Assembly: GCA_021791715.1 (NCBI GenBank)
Contig: JAJYWB010000020.1
Span: 1-64,000, forward strand
Reading direction: 5' to 3'
DNA from: Planctomycetota bacterium
GTDB taxonomy: Bacteria; Planctomycetota; Planctomycetia; Isosphaerales; Isosphaeraceae
Length of the DNA: 64,000 nt
A program made the translations under genes and the position numbers. This document shows positions 54,740 through 63,884 of this stretch, one piece after another. A model generated the notes under the pieces. It made no database searches, was not told where the DNA came from, and saw only the letters and a list, made by a program, of their open reading frames with translations. Every line of letters starts with the position of its first letter. The first letter of the stretch is position 1.

Positions 54740-54805
54740 TCGCCGAGGCGAATAAGAAGGTTAACCTATAAGTATGTAAAATTATTATCATTTAGGAGGT
54801 CGACG

Positions 54806-55222
54806 TTGGCGATTTCGATCGATTGGAATCCGAGCGAGCGGAAGTTGGCGGGTTTTTCGGAGGCTTGGCTTTTTTTCGTGGGGATGATCGCCGCTCCGTG
54901 GTGGGCCTGGCGGGGGTGGTGGGGATTGGCGGCGTTCTTTTGGGTGCTCGCGGTATTGGTTCGCGGGATTGGTCTTTGGCGGCCTTTGTATCTGAAGCCG
55001 TTGTTCGTGGGGATGACGTTGGCTTCGTGGCCGATCGGCGCGGCGGTTTCCTGGACCGCGATGGCGTTGTTCTATTTCGGCGTGATCACGCCGACGGCGA
55101 TCGTGTTTCGGCTGATCGGTCGCGACTCGCTGAAGCGGAGGTTCGACCGCGAAGCGACGACCTACTGGGAGGAATACCACCCCGAGGCCGGCGGTTCCGA
55201 ACGATATTTGAAACAGTTTTAA
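54806..55222 (+). CDS. SxtJ-family membrane protein, TTG start
   Basis: A strong ribosome-binding site (TAGGAGGT at 54793-54800) precedes a TTG start at 54806. No suitable ATG lies in reach. The 138-residue product has about three membrane segments (AWLFFVGMIAAPWWAWRGWW, FVGMTLASWPIGAAVSWTAM, ALFYFGVITPTAIVFRLIGR) and a conserved tail RREDREATTYW-like segment (FDREATTYWEEYHPEAGGSE). This fits the small SxtJ family found next to carbamoyltransferases. Its biochemical role is unknown. Confidence 0.85.
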   Translation: MAISIDWNPSERKLAGFSEAWLFFVGMIAAPWWAWRGWWGLAAFFWVLAVLVRGIGLWRPLYLKPLFVGMTLASWPIGAAVSWTAMALFYFGVITPTAIVFRLIGRDSLKRRFDREATTYWEEYHPEAGGSERYLKQF

Positions 55223-55630
55223 TATCTGGTTGAAATCGTCATTGAAGATCGACCGCGGGGGCGGTTTCGATCGCCTGATCGGCAGGGTTTACCTCGCTTG
55301 CGCGACCGCGAAAACCGTTACGATTTATTGACGTAAGTTCTTGGTGGAAAAGGGGAAATGACGTTCAAGGCCGGGCGTCGTCAAGACGATAGAGATAGTG
55401 ACTTGCCAAGGCGTGACACGCCGCGGCGAGGACGACTCGGGAGCACCCAGCGGGGTGACTTCTCGCGGTTACGGTCGATATTGAATCGTTGATTCGCATC
55501 GATCGGGGCGGTCGGGAACGCTTGCCGCGCGGAGCCGCCGTGGACTTACCAACCAATCGAGGGCGTTGTCGTCGGCTTGTAAGCCGTAGGGCGTCCTTGT
55601 GAATATGTTTGTCAAGGAGAATCGTCTCCC
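55223..55630. other. Upstream region of the Cys/Pro-rich secreted protein gene
   Basis: This 408-bp region likely carries the promoter for the gene at 55631. AAGGAGA at 55613-55619 is its ribosome-binding site. No RNA gene was recognised. Confidence 0.45.
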
Positions 55631-56209
55631 ATGTTGAAGCCCTTGACGTTGAGCGTCGGCCTGGCGGTCGCGTTGTGCGCCGGCGGCGTCTCCCTGGCCG
55701 GTCACAAGTCGGCTTGCAGCACGTGCGGTCTGGCGTCGCCTCAATCCGCGATCGCCAGCCCCAAAGGAGTTACGCCTTCGGCCCAAGGCTGCGCGCCCGC
55801 TTCATCTTGCGGCATCTGCGGCAAAAAGCCGAGCTTTTTCAGCAATCTCGGCAAGCTGTGCCAACCCAAACCCAAAACGTATACGTACGAGTGGGTTTTG
55901 AAGAAAAAGAAAGTTTGGGGACATAAGAGCTCGGGTTGCAATGTTTGCGGCGGAGCGGTGACCCCGTCCGGCCAATACGCGGCGACCCCGACCGGTCAGT
56001 ACAGCAGCCCCCAAACGTATTCGTCACCCGTCTACGGCGCGAGCCAAACGGCTTCGGCCGCGGTTCCTCCGGTGGGTGAGATCACCCCCGCGGGAGAGGA
56101 AGTTCCTCCTCCTCCGGCGAACGTCCCCGAAAAGCCCCCGGTTCCGACCCCGGCGACCCCGGGAACGGCTTCGACGGGCATGCTCTTCTCGACCCCCTCG
56201 GGCGAGTAA
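55631..56209 (+). CDS. Secreted Cys- and Pro-rich protein
   Basis: The 192-residue product has a signal peptide (PLTLSVGLAVALCAGGVSLA), a Cys-rich region with CxxC pairs (ACSTCGLA, SCGICGKK, GCNVCGG), a short conserved-looking core TYTYEWVLKKKKVWGHKSSG and a low-complexity Pro/Gly/Thr tail (EVPPPPANVPEKPPVPTPAT). CxxC pairs suggest metal binding or disulfides. A strong upstream ribosome-binding site, G/C-biased codons and an intrinsic terminator right after it suggest high expression. I do not recognise a named family. A cell-surface structural role is inferred. Confidence 0.75.
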   Translation: MLKPLTLSVGLAVALCAGGVSLAGHKSACSTCGLASPQSAIASPKGVTPSAQGCAPASSCGICGKKPSFFSNLGKLCQPKPKTYTYEWVLKKKKVWGHKSSGCNVCGGAVTPSGQYAATPTGQYSSPQTYSSPVYGASQTASAAVPPVGEITPAGEEVPPPPANVPEKPPVPTPATPGTASTGMLFSTPSGE

Positions 56210-56267
56210 TTCATCAAGCGAATAGAATTTCACATCTTTGATAGATCCGGATCGATCGCGACGATAA

Positions 56268-56305
56268 AAAAGCGATCCTCGTCCTTACGGGCGGGGGTCG
56301 CTTTT
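56268..56305 (+). terminator. Intrinsic terminator after the Cys/Pro-rich gene
   Basis: AAAAGCGA at 56268-56275 pairs with TCGCTTTT at 56298-56305. Further inner GC and G-U pairs follow, and the right arm ends in a T-run. It lies about 58 bp beyond the stop codon at 56209. The A-run on the left arm means it could act in both directions. Confidence 0.8.
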
Positions 56306-56979
56306 CGTCGTCGACACGGAACCGATTGTGATAGTGAAAGAATTTTCATCATCTACTGAACCGTCGAATTCAAGATACCGAGCCGTCGAATTCGAGACGA
56401 CCCGACCGAGCGATCCTCGCCGAGCTTAAGCGTTCTTACATCCCCTTCGGGATCGTAAACGGCTCCATGAGATCCGACGATTCGCCGTTTTCACGAGCCC
56501 TCGCGTTCAAACCGACGAATGAATAAATCACGAGAGGCTTTCATTTTTCTCATAACCCGAAACCGAAGCGACGCTCCGCCTCATAAATCCTCGATCTCGC
56601 CGACTTCCGCGGATCGTCGTCGCCCGATCGATCCGCCGAATCACAAAACGAATTGGAAGCCCGCACTTAAATATTTTCTTCACTATATAAAAGAAAATGT
56701 AAGTTCGGCGATCGGGCGTCGGCGTCGATTGATTACGACAAAACACTCGGGCGTACGACGATCTCGCGCGATTCGACTTCACGAGACGTGCGACGGAACG
56801 GTTTCGCCGCGAATCCGCCGAATCCGCGTGGCGTCCGATTGCTCACTCGCTCGAAATGGCGGAAAATCAAAACTCGGCCCGCGTCGCTTTTTGGATCGTG
56901 TTCGATCAGGCTTGGGGCGCCAAGGCGGGGCTCGACGCGGAAATCTCATCGACGAACGAACCCGAGCGAGTGAAGCGAT
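56306..56979. other. Gene-free region upstream of the sialate esterase gene
   Basis: Frames on both strands (e.g. 56519-57151 and 56779-57705) read as Arg/Ser-rich shadow translations, partly of the gene beginning at 56980. An AT-rich patch at 56670-56700 may be promoter DNA. No RNA or repeat was recognised. Confidence 0.4.
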
Positions 56980-59937
56980 ATGCGAATTTTTGGGACGATC
57001 GGCGCCTTGCTCATATTCTTGGCGCTTCATTCCGCGTCGGCGTGCGCGGGTTACGAAGACTGGTCGCGGTCGGGATCGATCTTTATCATCACGACCCCGG
57101 AGGGCGCCGATTTGCCCGCCATGGCTTCGGTCGAGGGCTTTCCGCTGCTGATACGTTTGAATAAAGATTCTTTCAATTTCAGTGAGGCCAAAGCCGACGG
57201 CTCGGATCTGCGTTTCGCCGATGCGAAGGGCGCGGCGATTCCCTATCAGATCGAGAAATGGGATTCGCTTCGCGGCGAGGCGGTCGTCTGGGTGCGCGTT
57301 CCCAAGATCCAAGGGAACTCGCGGCAAGAGCTGCGGATTTTCTGGGGAAAAGCCGATGCGGCGCGCGAATCGTCCGCCTCGGCGGTTTTCGGCGAATCGA
57401 ATGGATATATCGGCGTATGGCATCTTGGCGATACGGTCGCCGATGAAACCGCGAATCTCACATCGAAAAACGAAGGCGCGACGCCGGCTCGAGGAATGAT
57501 CGGCGAGGGCCGGCGTCTCGCGGGCGGAAAAGGGATCTTCGGCGGCGAGAAAAGCGTCGGTTATCCCTCGGGAGACGCGGCGCACACGAGTCAGGCGTGG
57601 TTCCGAGCCGAACGCGCGAACGTGACGATTCTCGGCTGGGGAAACGAGAGGGGCCGTTTGGGGAGTAAAGTGAGGATCTCGCTCCGAGGCCCAACGCATT
57701 TGCATATCGACAGTTTTTTCGCGGATGTCGACGCTCCATTACGATTATCTCTAAATGAATGGATACATGTCGTTTATACGTACGCCGACGGCGAGGGAAA
57801 AATCTATATCGACGGTCGGCTCGAGGGCTCGGCGCGACGAAAGTTGGACATAAAAAGCCCCGTCAAATTATGGATCGGCGGCTGGGATCACGATTACGAT
57901 TTCGTGGGCGAACTTGACGAGGTCCGCGTATCCAAGGTTGCGCGTTCGGCGGATTGGGTTCGACTCGAATACGAGAATCAGAAGCCGATGCAAACGCTCG
58001 TCGGCCCGATCGTTCGCCCTGGAAAAGACTTTTCGGTCTCTCCCTCGGTCGCGACGGTCGCCGAGGGAAAGAGCGTTAAGTTCACGGCGCGGTGCGAAGG
58101 CGCTCAAAAAATGTATTGGATATTGAAACGAAACAATCGTGAAAAAGTCGTCGCGATCGACACGCCGACGTTTCAATTCGAAGCCGGCCGCGTCGAAGGC
58201 GACGAATCCGCGAAGCTCGAGTTTCGAGCCGTTTATCCGGGCGAGGTCAAGCGACAAGAGATCGCGATTTCGATCCAGGAGAAGATCGCCGACCCCGATT
58301 TTGTTTTGAACGCGCCCGAGAATTGGGACGGTCGAAAGACGATCGAGATCGTACCGACGATCGTCAATCTTGAAAAAATCAAGGCCGAGGGCGCCGACGA
58401 GTTGCGATTCGACTGGAGCGTCTCGGGCCCCGCGGTCGTCGAAGAAACGCCTCCGGGCAAGCTCGTTCTCAAGCGATCGATGGGAAGCGGCAAGCTCGAC
58501 ATCAAGCTCGCGGTCGGTAACGGCGGCGCCGCGACGACTCGGTCGACTTCGATCCGCGTCGCCGAGCCGGCCCGCGACGAGTGGATTAAACGTATCCCAG
58601 GCGATGACGAGCGACCTTATGATCATCAGTTTTACGCGCGCGAAGACGACGGGCTAGGTACGCTCGTTTTCAACGGCAAACTCGCCGAGCCCGCCGATTC
58701 GGTCTTTCTCCGCGTTTACGAGGGGGACGAGCGGATCGTGAACGAATCGAAACGCCCGGGAGCGGACGGGAAGTACGCGTTTTCGGTGCGGATCAAGCCC
58801 GGACTGGTGAAATACCGGGTTGAATTCGGAGCGGACGATCGCACGACGTATACCGCGAACGATATCGTATGCGGTGATGCTTTTTTGATAAATGGTCAAT
58901 CGAACGCGGTCGCGTACGATTTCGGTCCCGACGAATCGGCTCCGCCGGTGAACGAATGGGTGCGCTCGTTCGGCTCGACCGACCGAGGCCCCGAGGGTTC
59001 GCGATTGAAGCGCTGGTCCGCGGTGCGGGCGCGAGGCGGCGAGGGGATCGGCGCGATCGGCTACTGGGGGATGGAACTCGGCCGTCGCCTGGTTGAAAGC
59101 CGTCGCATTCCGATCTGTTTGATAAACGGAGCGGTCGGGGGAACTCGAATCGATCAGCATCAACGCAATCCAGAGGATCCCGTTGATGTTGAAACGATTT
59201 ACGGGCGATTGTTGTGGCGGGTTCGCGAGGCTGGGCTTACGCATGGAATTCGCGGCGTGATTTGGCATCAGGGCGAGAACGATCAGGGCGCCGACGGTCC
59301 GTCGGGCCGCTTCGGCTGGGAGACGTACCGCGATTACTTCCATCGGCTCGCCGCTTCATGGAAGTTGGATTATCCGAACATGCAATACATTTATCTATTT
59401 CAGATTTGGCCGAAGTCGTGCGGGATGGGGGTGAACGGTTCCGACAACATGCTTCGCGAGGTGCAACGAACGCTTCCGCGCGATTTTTCACGGATGAGCG
59501 CGATGTCGACTCTCGGGATTCGCCCCCCCGGCGACTGTCATTATCCCGCCGCGGGCTACGCCGAGTTCGCGCGTCTGCTCGCTCCTCTGATCGAGCGCGA
59601 CCTATACGGAGCGCGGTTCGCCCAAAGCGTCACGCCGCCGAATTTGCTTCGAGCCGCGTTCTCATCGGATCATAAAGACGCGATTTCGCTCGATTTTGAT
59701 CAACCCGTCGTCTGGACCGATAAGCTTATCAGCGAGTTTTATCTCGACGGAGCGGCGGGAGCGGTCGTCGGCGGGGCGGTGTCTGATAACCGTTTAACGC
59801 TTCGACTCAAAGCCCCTTCGCGTGCGAGAAGAATCACATACCTTGACAGCGCTTCGTGGAAGCAAGACAACCTGCTCGTCGGTGCGAACGGAATCGCGGC
59901 GTTGACGTTCTGCGACGTCGAGATCGAGCCGAAATAA
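56980..59937 (+). CDS. Sialate O-acetylesterase-like protein with DUF2341 and LamG domains
   Basis: The 985-residue product has a signal peptide (FGTIGALLIFLALHSASACA). A DUF2341 domain (about 45-140, FPLLIRLNKDSFNFSEAKAD, RIFWGKADAARESS) and a LamG/concanavalin domain (about 150-350, NEWIHVVYTYADGEGKIYID, LDEVRVSKVARSADWVRLEY) follow. After Ig-like beta domains comes an SGNH/SASA esterase domain: Ser in LINGQSNAVAYD near 640, IWHQGENDQGADG near 762 and the His of GDCHYPAAGYAEFA near 852. Such enzymes remove O-acetyl groups from sialic acids or other glycans. Export and the LamG module point to extracellular glycan binding. Its substrate is not determined. Confidence 0.88.
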   Translation: MRIFGTIGALLIFLALHSASACAGYEDWSRSGSIFIITTPEGADLPAMASVEGFPLLIRLNKDSFNFSEAKADGSDLRFADAKGAAIPYQIEKWDSLRGEAVVWVRVPKIQGNSRQELRIFWGKADAARESSASAVFGESNGYIGVWHLGDTVADETANLTSKNEGATPARGMIGEGRRLAGGKGIFGGEKSVGYPSGDAAHTSQAWFRAERANVTILGWGNERGRLGSKVRISLRGPTHLHIDSFFADVDAPLRLSLNEWIHVVYTYADGEGKIYIDGRLEGSARRKLDIKSPVKLWIGGWDHDYDFVGELDEVRVSKVARSADWVRLEYENQKPMQTLVGPIVRPGKDFSVSPSVATVAEGKSVKFTARCEGAQKMYWILKRNNREKVVAIDTPTFQFEAGRVEGDESAKLEFRAVYPGEVKRQEIAISIQEKIADPDFVLNAPENWDGRKTIEIVPTIVNLEKIKAEGADELRFDWSVSGPAVVEETPPGKLVLKRSMGSGKLDIKLAVGNGGAATTRSTSIRVAEPARDEWIKRIPGDDERPYDHQFYAREDDGLGTLVFNGKLAEPADSVFLRVYEGDERIVNESKRPGADGKYAFSVRIKPGLVKYRVEFGADDRTTYTANDIVCGDAFLINGQSNAVAYDFGPDESAPPVNEWVRSFGSTDRGPEGSRLKRWSAVRARGGEGIGAIGYWGMELGRRLVESRRIPICLINGAVGGTRIDQHQRNPEDPVDVETIYGRLLWRVREAGLTHGIRGVIWHQGENDQGADGPSGRFGWETYRDYFHRLAASWKLDYPNMQYIYLFQIWPKSCGMGVNGSDNMLREVQRTLPRDFSRMSAMSTLGIRPPGDCHYPAAGYAEFARLLAPLIERDLYGARFAQSVTPPNLLRAAFSSDHKDAISLDFDQPVVWTDKLISEFYLDGAAGAVVGGAVSDNRLTLRLKAPSRARRITYLDSASWKQDNLLVGANGIAALTFCDVEIEPK

Positions 59938-59971
59938 CGTTGCGTGTCGGAGGGTGTCTGGAAAGAAATTC

Positions 59972-61890
59972 GAAAAGAAACGACATCTATAGTTTTAATA
60001 TATCTGGCGAAATTTGAGGGCGAAGCCATAATTGGGAGGGCTGAGCCGAAACTGGGAGGGCGAAGCCAAAATTGGGAGGGCGAACCTCCTGGTGAGCCGC
60101 ATTATGATGTTTGCGATTATTGACCAAAAATCGGTCTCGTCACCGGTGTTTACAAAAAGAGGCTCACCCGGAGGTTCGCCCTCCCAAACAAAAAGTAACG
60201 ATATCTATAATTTTAATATATCTGGCAAAAATATGAAGGCGAGCCCGAAATTGGGAGGGCGAAGCCATAATTGGGAGGGCGAACCTCCCGGTGAGCCGCA
60301 TTATGATGTTTGCGATTATTGACCAAAAAACGGTCTCGTCACCGGTGTTTACGAAAAATGGCTCGCCGGGAGGTTCGCCCTCCCAAACAAAAAAAAACGA
60401 CATCTATAATCTTAATATATCTGGCGGAATTTGAGGGCGAAGTCATAATTGGGAGCGCTGAGCCAAAATTGGGAGGGCGAACCTCCTGGTGAGCTGCATT
60501 ATGATGTTTGCGATTATTGACCAAAAAACGGTCTCGTCACCGGTGTTTACGAAAAATGGCTCGCCGGGAGGTTCGCCCTCCCAAACAAAAAGAAACGACA
60601 TCTATAGTTTTAATATATCCGGTGAGATTTGAGGGCGAACCTGAATTTGGGAGCGCTGAGCCAAAATTGGGAGGGCGAAGCCAAAATTGGGAGGGCGAAC
60701 CTCCTGGTGAGCCGCATTATGATGTTTGCGATTATTGACCAAAAAACGGTCTCGTCACCGGTGTTTACAAAAAGAGGCTCACCGGGAGGTTCGCCCTCCC
60801 AAACAAAAAGTAACGATATCTATAATTTTAATATATCTGGCAAAAAAAATAAAGGCGAGCCCGAAATTGGGAGGGCGAAGCCAAAATTGGGAGGGCGAAC
60901 CTCCTGGTGAGCCGCATTATGATGTTTGCGATTATTGGCCAAAAAACGGTCTCGGCACCGGTGTTTACGAAAAATGGCTCGCCGGGAGGTTCGCCCTCCC
61001 AAACAAAAAGAAACGACATCTATAATCTTAATATATCTGGCGAAATATGAGGGCGAACCCAAAATCGGGAGGGCGAAGCCATTTTTGGGAGGGCGAACCT
61101 CCTGGTGAGCCGCATTATAATGTTTGCGATTATTGACATATAAACGGTCTCGTCACCGGTGTTTACAAAAAGAAACGATATCTATAGTTTTAATATATCT
61201 GGTGGAATTTGAGGGCGAAGCCATAATTGGGAGGGCGAACCTCCTGGTGAGCCGCATTATAATGTTTGCGATTATTGACATATAAACGGTCTCGTCACCG
61301 GTGTTTACAAAAAGAAACGATATCTATAGTTTTAATATATCTGGCGGAATATGAGGGCGAAGCCATAATTGGGAGGGCGAACCTCCTGGTGAGCCGCATT
61401 ATGATGTTTGCGATTATTGACCAAAAAACGGTCTCGGCACCGGTGTTTACAAAAAGAGGCTCGCCGGGAGGTTCGCCCTCCCAAACAAAAAGAAACGACA
61501 TCTATAGTTTTAATATATCTGGCGAAACATGAGGGCGGAGCCGAAATTGGGAGGGCGAAGCCATAATTGGGAGGGCGAACCTCCTGGTGAGCCGCATTAG
61601 GATGTTTGCGATTATTGACCAAAAAACGGTCTCGTCACCGGTGTTTACAAAAAGAGGCTCACCGGGAGGTTCGCCCTCCAAAACAAAAAGTAACGATATC
61701 TATAATTTTAATATATCTGGTAAAAAAAAATGAAGGCGAGCCCGAAATTGGGAGGGCGAAGCCATAATTGGGAGAGCGAACCTCCTGGTGAGCCGCATTA
61801 TGATGTTTGCGATTATTGACCAAAAAACGGTCTCGTCACCGGTGTTTACAAAAAGAGGCTCACCGGGAGGTTCGCCCTCCCAAATCAAAA
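59972..61890. repeat. Ten-copy tandem array of ~200-bp palindromic units
   Basis: The marker CGGTCTCG(T/G)CACCGGTG occurs ten times, at 60132, 60331, 60529, 60747, 60947, 61145, 61287, 61429, 61627 and 61828. Spacing is mostly 198-218 bp, with two short units of 142 bp. Each full unit holds inverted copies of a 26-27-bp core ending in CCCTCCCA, an AT-rich spacer with ATCTATAGTTTTAATATATC or a variant, and one or more copies of an approximately 20-bp sub-repeat (ATTGGGAGGGCGAAGCC). The two short units have lost exactly the segment between ACAAAAAG direct repeats. The core also occurs at 41-262. Open frames through it are repeat artefacts. Confidence 0.92.
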
Positions 61891-62255
61891 CAACTGAAGA
61901 TCTAGATTTTTAACACATGGTCGATTTATTGGTAAATCGGCGCCGAAACCGGTATAATTGAGCCGTTAGGGCGTCGAGAGCTTTTCCCGATAGCCTCTGA
62001 GTTGAGAATTTTCCCTTGGTTTTCCGATCGTCGAAGGTCGCGGGGTTTCCGGTTACGGAATCCCGAAATGACGAGCGAAACGATCAGGCGATGAGGATCC
62101 GCGGTGCGTTCGAATCGCTTGAACTCCGGTATGGAATTGTTGATTCCGCCAAGCCTTCGATTGATAATTCTCTTCGGGATCGACGACGAGAAGAGCGAGA
62201 ACTTCGCGATGCGGAAGAAACCGTACGCGGAATCATCCAACCAAAGGGATCAAAT
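61891..62255. other. Region between the repeat array and the DUF1801 gene
   Basis: An open frame continues upstream of 62256 to 62016, but its translation is unlike the family and lacks a ribosome-binding site. Nothing else was recognised. Confidence 0.4.
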
Positions 62256-62675
62256 ATGACGGAAAATGGTGGAGGACGCGAGCGCGACGATAAGAAAGCC
62301 TCGAAGAAGGTCGCCGCTCGGCCTGGTGCGCGTGCGAACAAGGCGGATGGGGAAAGCGAAGTTCTCGCGAAGCTCGCCGAGATGCCCGAACACGATCGCA
62401 TCATCGGCGAGCGGCTCCACGCGATCATCAAGGCCTGCGCACCGAACTTATCGCCGAGGCTCTGGTACGGGATGCCGGCTTACTGTAAGGATGGGAAGGT
62501 CGTCTGCTTCTTCCAAAGCGCTGAGAAGTTTAAAACAAGGTACGCGACGTTGGGCTTCATGCACGCCGCGAACCTCGACGAAGGCTCGATGTGGCCGACC
62601 TCGTTCGCGCTCAAGGATCTGACCGCCGTCGAAGATGCGAGGATCGGCGCGCTCGTGAAACAAGCGGTGAGTTGA
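62256..62675 (+). CDS. DUF1801-like (iron-chaperone-fold) protein
   Basis: The start at 62256 has AAAGGGA six bases upstream. The 139-residue product has a Lys/Arg/Ala-rich N-terminus (about 30 residues) and a DUF1801-type domain: EMPEHDRIIGERLHAIIKAC, LSPRLWYGMPAYCKDGKVVC, FFQSAEKFKTRYATLGF, and SFALKDLTAVEDARI. The family is small, soluble and found in many bacteria. The frataxin-like fold has been linked to iron handling in some members, but function here is unknown. No operon partner is evident. Confidence 0.88.
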   Translation: MTENGGGRERDDKKASKKVAARPGARANKADGESEVLAKLAEMPEHDRIIGERLHAIIKACAPNLSPRLWYGMPAYCKDGKVVCFFQSAEKFKTRYATLGFMHAANLDEGSMWPTSFALKDLTAVEDARIGALVKQAVS

Positions 62676-62934
62676 GTTCGAGATTCGAACTTTTGGGGTT
62701 CTGAGCGAGTTTCGCACATTTCGACGGGCGCCGCCGAGAGGCCGTCGAGAAAGAATTCCGCACGTTCGACGTGATTTACGCTTGAATCTACGATCGAGGG
62801 GTTTTCCGCTTGAGGATAAAATACAAATATGATATGTGTGTTAATCCATCAGGACAAACGGCTATTAGAGATTGAACAATCGTGTCGTCGAGCCGAGATC
62901 GACAAGAACTAGATTCCGGGCGGCGTTTAACTTT

Positions 62935-63609
62935 ATGCGAACGACATTCACGAAAAACAGGTTGGAAGCGTTCAGCGACGGCGTTCTGGCGATCATCATC
63001 ACGATCATGGTGCTCGAGATGAAGCCGCCGCTCGCCGCCGCGCGGTTCGCGGACCTCAAGCCTGTCATCCCTATCTTTATATCTTATATTATAAGTTATA
63101 GTTACGTAGGCATATACTGGAACAACCATCATCACATGTTTCAGGCGACTCACAAGACGACCGGCGGAATATTATGGGCGAATCTGCATCTTCTTTTTTG
63201 GCTTTCGCTCATTCCGTTCGTCACGGGCTGGATGGGCGCGAATCATTTCGCCGCGGCGCCCACGGCGCTTTACGGAATCGTCTTGTTGTGCTCCGCGGTC
63301 GCGTACCTGATTTTGCAATCGGTCATCGTCCGCGTACACGGCGATGAATCCGTGCTCGCCAGAGCCGTCGGCAAGGATTTCAAAGGCAAAATATCTCTCG
63401 TTTTGTACATCTCGGCGATATGTCTCGCGTTCGTCGACTCATGGATCTCAGAAGGTTTGTATGTGATGACGGCGATCTTGTGGATCATCCCCGATCGACG
63501 TATCGAGCGGGCTTTGGTCGAGTCTTCGGCCGATCCCTTAGCGAACCGGTCGCGGATATCGGAACACAAGGAACCGACTTGCGAGGGATCTCCAAGATCC
63601 AGTCTTTAA
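62935..63609 (+). CDS. TMEM175-family (DUF1211) potassium channel-like protein
   Basis: The start at 62935 is preferred; upstream in-frame residues are polar and unlike the family. The 224-residue product begins with TKNRLEAFSDGVLAIIITIM, the conserved R-x3-FSDG motif of the TMEM175/DUF1211 selectivity helix. WNNHHHMFQATHKTTGGILW and about five more membrane segments follow (LFWLSLIPFVTGWMG, ISLVLYISAICLAF). Bacterial TMEM175 proteins are tetrameric potassium-permeable channels. The ion selectivity of this protein is not shown. The polar C-terminal tail is about 35 residues. Confidence 0.9.
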   Translation: MRTTFTKNRLEAFSDGVLAIIITIMVLEMKPPLAAARFADLKPVIPIFISYIISYSYVGIYWNNHHHMFQATHKTTGGILWANLHLLFWLSLIPFVTGWMGANHFAAAPTALYGIVLLCSAVAYLILQSVIVRVHGDESVLARAVGKDFKGKISLVLYISAICLAFVDSWISEGLYVMTAILWIIPDRRIERALVESSADPLANRSRISEHKEPTCEGSPRSSL

Positions 63610-63884
63610 CATCATTATATGTAATTGTCTTTGCGATAATTTTGGAGTCGGGGCGATATCCGTCGAATCCGAAGCCGGGGCGATCGACCCCATGCCGAAT
63701 GAAAGACGAGCGATCGGAAGGAGGCTCTCAATCTTCGTAAGATTTCGGCCCCGGGCTACTAAATGTGATCGAAGGCGGGTTGTTCCGACAACCCTTACAA
63801 GATCGGTCGTCGAACGAATCGGCGCTTGTATATCCACAATTCCGAAAAGACAAGTTATTGAAATTAATAGTAATCTATGAAATT

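Noticed and set aside
56519..57705. Frames of 210 and 308 codons around the start of the sialate esterase gene
   Set aside because: They overlap the esterase coding region in other frames and show no motif, signal peptide or ribosome-binding site.
60032..61622. Many overlapping open frames of 60-104 codons through the repeat array
   Set aside because: They translate the same low-complexity GEPPGEP/GRANLLVSR peptides in several frames and follow the repeat period, not codon constraint.
59972..61890. CRISPR array
   Set aside because: Units are about 200 bp with near-identical content throughout. There are no 25-40-bp unique spacers and no cas genes nearby.
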